From NCBI RefSeq assembly GCF_016775155.1, contig NZ_JAEUGD010000066.1, forward strand, positions 718,833 to 782,832: a DNA stretch of 64,000 bases, given 5' to 3'. Both the position numbers and the translations under genes were made by a program. This document shows, one piece after another, positions 54,501-61,500 of this stretch; positions within the stretch are counted from its first letter, which is position 1, and the number at the start of each line of letters is the position of its first letter. Origin of the DNA: Fulvivirga marina. Its GTDB lineage: Bacteria; Bacteroidota; Bacteroidia; Cytophagales; Cyclobacteriaceae. The notes beneath the pieces were generated by a model. It worked only from the letters and a program-made list of their open reading frames with translations. It had not been told where the DNA came from and did not search any database.

Positions 54501-57288
54501 TGTGCTTTGCCAACTCCTCTAAAAAAGACCTTTGTATTTCAACACGTTCGTCCATAAAGGCCAGTACCTGGTTTGATACGTGGGTCTTACCTAGCTTCGG
54601 TGCTAATTTCCATGTTGGTGCGTATAGCCAGTCTCTGATCTCTCCACGATTATTAACTTGCTGCACTAATTGATTTTGCATTTCTGGTTCGCCTGATATC
54701 AGTTTTTTATAGTCAAACTGAACTTTGTCAAACGGATAAGCGGGAAGCGATACCATTGAGGCACCTGCCTTAACAGGCCATTTGATATCGACACCATTTA
54801 CCCATAGCTTACCCAGTGCCTGCATGAAATATTCTTGATCATCTACATCAAATGACGAGGGTCTCATGGTAGGCACTATATTCTTTGCTCCACACTTTTT
54901 GGCAAAACCTGAAAGTGTATTGCCAGGTCCTACTTCAGCAAACACTATGTTGCCCAAGTCCATTAGCTTTTGAACCCCTGAAGCAAAATTGACTTTATTT
55001 CTTAATTGTTTCCACCAGTATTCAGGACTGGTTGCGTCTTCATTTGTTATGAAATCTCCTGTAAAGTTGGAGATGAATGGGATCTCCGGAGTTTTAAGTT
55101 TGACATTTTCAAAGGCTGATAAAAACCTGTCTTTTACTTCCTCCATCAAATAGGAGTGAAAAGCGTGGGAGACAGCCAGTTTTCGTCCTTCGTAACCTTC
55201 AGCTTCCAATACTTTACGTAATTGCTCAATAGCCTCGTGTGCACCTGTAAAAACGACCTGTGAAGGTGTGTTGACCGCAGCAATATTTACAAACTCATTG
55301 GTATAGCCTTCTGCTACGTTTTCGGGCATCATTACACTCAGCATACTTCCCTCATGGGCAGCTTGCATGGCCTTACCTCTTTCTACAACAATCCTTAAGG
55401 CTTGCTCGAAATTAAATACCCCTGAAATACAGGCTGCAACATATTCTCCCAAGCTATGCCCTATCATGTAAGATGGCCTTACTCCATATTCCATAAGCTT
55501 TTGAGCCAAATGGTATTCCAGACAGAATAGGATTGGCTGAAGATAAGCTGTCTCTGTTAGCCTCAATACGTCTTCTTCGGTAGCTCCCATAACGATGTTC
55601 TTCACATCGGCTCCCAAAAGGCCTTCCAGGGTGCTAAATGATTGTGTCAGGTTCTGCCTGAATATCTCGTCCTGACTAAAAAGTCCGTAAGCCATTTTGA
55701 TATATTGGCTTCCCTGCCCGGGAAACATAAAGACAACTTCGCCTTGGCGAATGGCCTCTTCCCTTTCTACAGAGTTTTGATCGAGAATACTCTGCTTAAT
55801 AATATTTTTACTGTTTCCTGAGTAGACTACCCGATGTGGAAAGTGCTCACGCTTATGCTGCAGCGTGTAAGCCACATCACCAATTGCAGGAGAGCCATCT
55901 TCTTTTAGGAACGACGCCAGGGACTTCTCTAGTTGCTCCAGACTTTCTTGTGACTTGGCGCTCAACGGCAACACACAGAACCCTTCATCATTGCTCTCTG
56001 TTTTTACTGCGTTCTTATACTCTTCCAAGACTACATGTGCGTTGGTTCCTCCTATCCCAAATGAACTCACGCCTGCTCTAAGAGGTGTACCATTGGCCTC
56101 CAGCAAAAGTAGTCGGTTGTTAACATAAAAGTTTGTCTCATCCAACTTCAATGCCGGATTGGGTTCATTAAAATGCAAGCTTGGAGGCAACACATTATGT
56201 TTTAAGCTTAGTACTGCCTTGATAAAACCGGTAACTCCGGCGGCGGCATCAAGGTGTCCAAAATTGGATTTAGCAGAAGTAATAGCACATTTGTAACCAT
56301 CAGGCAATTGACCAAAAGCTTTTTGAAGCGCTTCCAGTTCTATCGGGTCTCCAAGTTCTGTTGCGGTGCCATGCGCTTCCACAAAGGCAATGGTCTCCGG
56401 CGATACCTCACTCATCTGGTGCGCAGTGCGGATGCAATCGCTTTGTCCTGATACACTGGGGGCCGTGTAGCCAATTTTATCATTCCCATCATTGTTAACT
56501 GCAGACCCTTTGATAACTGCGTAGATATTATTTTTTGATTCTACAGCATCCGAATACCTCCTAAGCACCACAACTCCGGCTCCTTCTCCTCCCACAGTAC
56601 CCTGAGCATCGTGTGCGAAAGGTTTACAATGCCCATCAGGAGAACTGATCATCCCTTCCTGATAGAGATACCCCTCGTTTTTGTAATTGGTGATGGAAAC
56701 ACCCCCTGCTATTGCTACATCACATTCGCCATTCAGTAAACTCTGGGCTGCCATATGAATGGCCACAAGGGATGATGAACAAGCAGAACTTAGTGTAATG
56801 CTTGGTCCTGTCAGGTTTAGGTTATAGGAAATCCTTGTAGCCATATAATCTTTATCTACCAACTGAGACCCTGCAAAACTTCCATATACTTCGTATTGAG
56901 GAGAATTGAAAAACAGGTACTCCCAAAAAGGATTAGCAGAACCGCATAAAAAAAGTCCGGTTTTCTCCTTATGCAGACCTGGTGTATAACCGGCATCTTC
57001 CAGACCACGCCAAACCTCCTCGTGCATTACCCTCATTTGAGGATCCATTACTTCTGCTTCTCGTTTGGAATATCCAAAGAAGGCAGGATCAAAGGTCTCT
57101 TTTTCAGAAAGAATCCCATAAGCAGGCACATAATCTTCCGATGGTTTTTGTCCATCAAAAAAAGTTATCCCCTCAACTCCTTTTGTTAAATTTTCCCAAA
57201 ACTCCCTTAGGTTCGCGGACTTTGGAAACCTGCCGGCCATACCGATAACAGCTATTTCCAGTCCGTTTTCATTTATAATTGATGACAT
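51583..57288 (-). CDS. PKS with C-methyltransferase inside its ketoreductase (KS-AT-KR[cMT]-ACP)
   Basis: A 1901-residue single PKS module. Order: KS (8-430; Cys in SACSSS near 168, EAHGTAT, NFGHLDAA); AT (about 515-830; GHSLGEYVAA near 608; HAFH, malonyl type); post-AT region; first part of KR (GGLGGIG near 1124); methyltransferase (about 1170-1560; SAM motif LEVGAGSGS near 1381, FTDVARANL, LVEGWLEYED and SPLMSAQQW, the pattern of PKS C-methyltransferases); second part of KR (FDVTDKV near 1594, Lys in KIKGA, Y-C-T-S-N near 1684); ACP (VGLTSLD near 1824). It should make an alpha-methyl-beta-hydroxy ketide. The methyltransferase sits after the nucleotide-binding part of the catalytic KR subdomain, splitting it, whereas an insert before that subdomain is usual. 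The C-terminus is basic (RKRKSKSDI). Confidence 0.94.
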   Translation of the reverse strand: MSSIINENGLEIAVIGMAGRFPKSANLREFWENLTKGVEGITFFDGQKPSEDYVPAYGILSEKETFDPAFFGYSKREAEVMDPQMRVMHEEVWRGLEDAGYTPGLHKEKTGLFLCGSANPFWEYLFFNSPQYEVYGSFAGSQLVDKDYMATRISYNLNLTGPSITLSSACSSSLVAIHMAAQSLLNGECDVAIAGGVSITNYKNEGYLYQEGMISSPDGHCKPFAHDAQGTVGGEGAGVVVLRRYSDAVESKNNIYAVIKGSAVNNDGNDKIGYTAPSVSGQSDCIRTAHQMSEVSPETIAFVEAHGTATELGDPIELEALQKAFGQLPDGYKCAITSAKSNFGHLDAAAGVTGFIKAVLSLKHNVLPPSLHFNEPNPALKLDETNFYVNNRLLLLEANGTPLRAGVSSFGIGGTNAHVVLEEYKNAVKTESNDEGFCVLPLSAKSQESLEQLEKSLASFLKEDGSPAIGDVAYTLQHKREHFPHRVVYSGNSKNIIKQSILDQNSVEREEAIRQGEVVFMFPGQGSQYIKMAYGLFSQDEIFRQNLTQSFSTLEGLLGADVKNIVMGATEEDVLRLTETAYLQPILFCLEYHLAQKLMEYGVRPSYMIGHSLGEYVAACISGVFNFEQALRIVVERGKAMQAAHEGSMLSVMMPENVAEGYTNEFVNIAAVNTPSQVVFTGAHEAIEQLRKVLEAEGYEGRKLAVSHAFHSYLMEEVKDRFLSAFENVKLKTPEIPFISNFTGDFITNEDATSPEYWWKQLRNKVNFASGVQKLMDLGNIVFAEVGPGNTLSGFAKKCGAKNIVPTMRPSSFDVDDQEYFMQALGKLWVNGVDIKWPVKAGASMVSLPAYPFDKVQFDYKKLISGEPEMQNQLVQQVNNRGEIRDWLYAPTWKLAPKLGKTHVSNQVLAFMDERVEIQRSFLEELAKHTKVIQVKFGTVNDFTNPEHITIDPAQNQNFIALIKFLQENNTLPESIIFGRGLGELDQVNEEEILGTAMDLGFLSLNKLAQALTPLKRPFKLTVLGSGTFKVLAKDNTNPYTSLFHGPAKLIEVETDHIKTQLIDLEVSNGKVSDIDAVIAEINNDHFHPAVAFRMGDRWVPSFNKLSESLAERRAEDLLKKDGVYVMVGGLGGIGLEMAKYFGQVENTSLILTGKNALPEREEWEDILEGKLKTEEKGEQVKGLSDESQSLILRKEQELEQKLGILKIEEHGTVLQDLNTFCASNTMAYLQRNAAINKGDTLNKEQLSKTLKVEPKYDKLLGYLFHLLESEQWISVQGNNIKVLRVSEGNEESLLEKFVIQHKVFAGLFELVYECTRTYDQILTGQKEPVSFLYKDSPQGIIAEKMQGIPAFTDDELYLKLCGENLLPELINTLPQNRKLRILEVGAGSGSLTSHILPLLDPEKVEYYFTDVARANLIKAEAEARKRGIDFINYQVLDIATDPVSQGFREDSFDIILGYNVVHVPKQVSGALDNLKRLLRSGGYLGLVESTYIYSWTNLIWGLVEGWLEYEDDRVKNHSPLMSAQQWKDKLKKCQYENIVSFPGEGAERNTSVILAQKGAVSQSAGNHNNELLKQRLKKLIDLEKNGIRYELANFDVTDKVAVHQQMQYVYKKYGRIDGVMHLAATPDDCTIQNVNESLAYKLLSPKIKGAVNLVNALRDIPTDFVMLSSALTSFVSAVGQVHYCTSNLFVDAFANYVQTKNPSQKVIAVNWDRWESIGLAVEVEKHHKRVTDDDLVGGFSGEEGLKSLNYLLQLVEQPQVVISTRMDVDYLSRLIIMDRGSNGKQEGEGKVHDKEEVREVIREEFNKFLDVDTNPNSNFFEVGLTSLDIVMINGKIKKRLDLDVQITDYYTYPTITSFIDHFTNKGDGEPEVAEVAEKKSAKEVNSKLMMLRKRKSKSDI

Positions 57289-57312
57289 AAAATATTTTTT
57301 ATCGGTTTGACT

Positions 57313-58536
57313 TTATACCAGGTGCTTAAATTTATCGCTGAGCAAATGTGAAAGGCTTGCCTGCTGAATATCTGCCGGTACGCGTTTGTTGTTTAGTATG
57401 GTATTCAGGTGCACCAGGGCCTGTTTCAAATGTTGCTCCGAAGCAACCTCTCTCCCTTCCCTAATACTTTCTTCAATTTTAGCTATCTCCCGATATGGAG
57501 CCACTACATCCCGCTGATAATTACTATTTTGAGTATAATAGTTTCTGGTTGCCACTGCTACCCCTTTACAAGCACTGATCTTCATAAGGTATTCATCTTC
57601 AGCTACTAACAGATCATTTTTCAGTGTATTCAAATGCTGAATGGTATTGAAGGTATAGGCTTTGAAGGGCTTCTCGCTTTTTTGTGTAAGGTATGTAAGC
57701 ACTTCTTTCGGCCCGACTTCAACGATGGTAGAAACGCCGGAAGCCTCCAATAAATCCAGTGACTGGAACCACTTTACGGGTGATACCAACTGTCTGGTCA
57801 GGTGCCCTTTAACATCGCTGCTATATAGTTTTGCTGTTTCATTGGCAATCACTCTGGATGTTTGGGGTCGAAAGGTGCAGCCGTCCAGTACCTTTTCAAA
57901 ATCTACGGCAGCCTGCTGCATTAATGGACTATGGAAAGGGCCACTAAGATTTAATGGGTAAACCAGGGCGCCCTTATCTTCCAATGCTTTGGCAATGGTG
58001 AATATATCATCCTTAAAGCATGAAATACTACACTGCGTTGAAGTATCATAAGCAGAAGGGTAAACCTTAATACCTCCCTGTCTTAACTGATCGCACACTT
58101 GCTCCACTATTTGTGTATCCACATTGATAACCCATAGCATTGTGCCTTTGAGCTGTTCGGCAGCCGAAATAATGCATTCACCGCGCTTTTGCACCAGAGG
58201 AATGGCTTCTGAAAAACTCATAATACCATCACAGCATAGTGCTGAATATTCCCCCAGGCTATGCCCTATCATCATATCCGGCTCGATCCCTAGTTCAGCC
58301 TGTAGTACTTTGTAAGAGGCATAAGAAATAATAAGCAGGGAAATCTGTGCAAAGTTAAGCTCATTAAGCCTTTGCTTTTGATCGGCATCCTGCCAAACTT
58401 TAAATATGTCTGTACCGGCCAGGTCACTGGCTTCCTCAATGGTTTCTTTAAATACAGGGAATTCATTATATAATTCCTTACCCATCCCTGTAAACTGTGA
58501 CCCAACTCCGGGAAACACAAAGCTGATTTTATTCAT
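57313..58536 (-). CDS. Discrete malonyl-type acyltransferase (trans-acting AT)
   Basis: A 407-residue FabD-like acyltransferase. It has the N-terminal FVFPGVGSQFTGMG, nucleophile Ser93 in GHSLGEYSAL, Arg118 in QKRGE and His202 in SGPFHSPLM, the FabD-like arrangement expected for malonyl-CoA. The core occupies about residues 1-300. The remaining 100 residues form an extension, probably helical, that I do not recognise. It sits inside the PKS operon, 26 bp after the preceding stop and 24 bp before the next PKS. The PKS-NRPS at 44552-49909 has an AT without its active-site motif, so this enzyme most likely loads malonyl onto that ACP in trans, as in trans-AT systems. It could also serve an AT-less module outside the window, or be a housekeeping-type FabD; the operon position favours a pathway role. 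Confidence 0.9.
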   Translation of the reverse strand: MNKISFVFPGVGSQFTGMGKELYNEFPVFKETIEEASDLAGTDIFKVWQDADQKQRLNELNFAQISLLIISYASYKVLQAELGIEPDMMIGHSLGEYSALCCDGIMSFSEAIPLVQKRGECIISAAEQLKGTMLWVINVDTQIVEQVCDQLRQGGIKVYPSAYDTSTQCSISCFKDDIFTIAKALEDKGALVYPLNLSGPFHSPLMQQAAVDFEKVLDGCTFRPQTSRVIANETAKLYSSDVKGHLTRQLVSPVKWFQSLDLLEASGVSTIVEVGPKEVLTYLTQKSEKPFKAYTFNTIQHLNTLKNDLLVAEDEYLMKISACKGVAVATRNYYTQNSNYQRDVVAPYREIAKIEESIREGREVASEQHLKQALVHLNTILNNKRVPADIQQASLSHLLSDKFKHLV

Positions 58537-58562
58537 TCTATTAAATATTCCGCTTTAAAAAG

Positions 58563-61500
58563 TTAATTCTTTCTGTTTAATCGCTTCAACCTGTTGGCCT
58601 TACCTTGACGAATGGTTTCCGCTCGATCCAACGGCTCCTCTTCAACGGCCAACTCCTCGGGGAAAACGTTCGCAATGAACTTTTCTATGGTTGGGTATTT
58701 GAACAAGGCCATTATATCTATCTCTTTTCCTACAACTTCCTCGATCCTGGGTTTAAGCTTAATGACATTTAATGAAGTACCTCCGATATCAAAAAAGCGA
58801 TCTTCTACACGCACTTCATCTATTTTCAGCACTTCTTTCCAAATGTTTGCTATTTGCTTTTCAAGGGTAGTTTTGGCCATTTTACCATTGACTTTCGCCT
58901 GTTCATTCAGGAAGGGAACTTCCTTAAGGGCTTGTATATCAACCTTACCATTATTAGTCAGTGGTAAAACAGGCACATGAGCATAGTAAGAAGGTACCAT
59001 GTAAGGAGGTAAGCTCTCTTCCAGTTTTTCTCTTACTGACAGAACGTTGGCACTATCTGCCGAAGCACAATAAGCTGAAATGTACTTGTCGTTGTTTTTT
59101 TCAAAAACGTCGAGATAAACTTCATTTATTCCAGGCAGTTGTAAGATATGCTTACTGATTTCCTCAAGTTCGACACGGAAACCTCTTATTTTGATTTGGT
59201 TGTCGACCCTTCCCAAATACTCTATAGTTCCGTCGCTGTTATATCTGGCCAGATCTCCTGTTCTGTAGACGCGCTGTCCATTGAGGTGTTGTGGCTTAAC
59301 AAATTTCTCTGCATTAAGTGCTGGTTGGTTAGTATAACCTATGGCCAGCCCGTCACCACCAATACATAGTTCACCTTTGATTCCCCAAGGCAGCAGTTCT
59401 CCCAATGCCCCCAGGATGTAGCATGAGGTATTAGCCACTGCTCTTCCGATAACTGAAACGTTGGCCGCATTCATATCGAGATTGCAAGTAGCTCCAATAG
59501 ATGCCTCTGTTGGGCCATATTCATTATGCAGCTTCACCGACGGAAGCAATTCCTTGCTTCTGTTAATAAGTGCGGGACTAGCTTTTTCACCTGCCAAAAC
59601 TACAAATCTCATATCCAACTTAGCATCTTGCTGATTAGCTATACCCTCCAGCAAAGCTCCATATAATCCAGGTGTTGCAACCATATTGGTAACTGAGGCC
59701 AAATCAGCATGTTTGAAGAGTTGCGCTGCATCCAGACGCTTATCGTCAGACACCAGGATCAACTTACCTCCTGAAAGCAGAGAAGCATATAAATTGGAAG
59801 CAAATCCATCAAAATGATAAGACAACAGTTGCAGTGTGTTATCATCTTTACCAAATGCATAGGTCTGAATCCTCCAGTATATGAAGTTCATCACTCCCTT
59901 GTTTGGAACCTCCACTCCTTTAGGCTCACCTGTTGTACCGGAGGTATAAATAATATATACCGGATCTTCAGGAGTCTCATTTCTTTCAGGGTTCTCCGGC
60001 AGGCTTTCCAGTTCAGCCACCTGAACAGTTAGTGTGTTACCAGGGCCATCTAATGAAAGGTCTGGTTGCTTAAGTAATAATTGGCAACCACTATCTTTTA
60101 TAATCTGTTCGTTCCGTGTCTGAGGAGCTGCAGGAGATAAAGGCAGGTATGATCCACCCGTCTTTAATACTGCGAGCATTCCTATGACCATTTCAAGAGA
60201 GGGATCAAACAGTAATGCGACTCTTGGCTTAGACGTTTTACAAGTTTCTGCAATCCGTACTGCTAAGCTGTTGGCTTTATCATTTAACTCCCTGTAGGTT
60301 ATTGGGGTATCTTCAAATTGTACAGCAACATGATCGGGATGCTGTTCTGCAACGGACTCAAAATAAGAAATCACTGTTGAGTTCGGATATTTTTGAACAG
60401 GTCCACTGGCATTCTCGATTATTCTGGTCTTTTCCTCTTCTCCCAATAATTCGTAACTACTGATCTCCAGAGTAGCACCGGCCAGTATACCCTCAACAAT
60501 TTTCTTAAAATAACCTGTAAATTTATCTATAGTAGCTTCTTTAAAAAGCTCTTTGGTATATTCCCACCTAAAATGGAACATGCCATCCATTTCATAAGTA
60601 GAAAGGATCAGCTCAAAGGCTGCACGATGTTCCAGCGGTATATTTTTTTGCTTCAGGTCATTAAGCTCAAAAGTGGTTTCCTCATAATTTTTGAAGACAA
60701 ACTCCACATCAAACAGAGGATTTCTCCCTGTCTCTCTTTCCAGTTTCAGCTCATCAATCAGTTCATCCAGGGGAAAATCCTGGTTATCAAAGCATGAGAT
60801 TGCAATTTTATTGAGCTCCTTTAAAAATGCCTGAAATGTCCATTGCGGCTTCACTTCACTTCTAATTGGCAAGGTATTGATAAACATTCCAATTACATTT
60901 TCTAAATCGGGATGACTCCTTCCTGCACTCGGAGAGCCTATAATAATATCCTCCTGATTACACAGTTTGCTCAGAAAAACTTTGTAAGCAGCAAGTAAAA
61001 GCACATACAATGTTACCCCTTCCTGTTCTGCCAGCTTTCTTAGCCTCGACGAATCTTCTTTACTCAAAGCAAAATTACTGGTGGCTCCCTCATAGCTTCT
61101 CTCTTCCGGCCTGGCATTATCTATAGGCAGGTCAAGCATAGAGGGTTCGTTGGCGTATTGTTCCAACCAAAACTCCTTTTGTCTTGCTATGGCCTCCTGC
61201 TGCTCTTCCTGCTGTTGCCATTCGGCAAAGTCAACATACTGTACCGGAAGATCTGGCAATTGATCATCATTGTAAAAGTGAAGGAAATCACTGATCAGGA
61301 TATTTTGTGAAGAACCATCGGTTATGATGTGATGCATGTCTACCAACAAATAGTTGACTTCCGGTGATTCCTCAAAAAGGGTGATCCTCAAAAGTGGACC
61401 TTGTTCCAAATCAAATGGTCTCACAAATGCTTTAAGCACCTCTTCAACGGTAGTATCAGCCCCTGAAACAACTTCCAGTTGGAAAGTATCTGAGTTGTTA

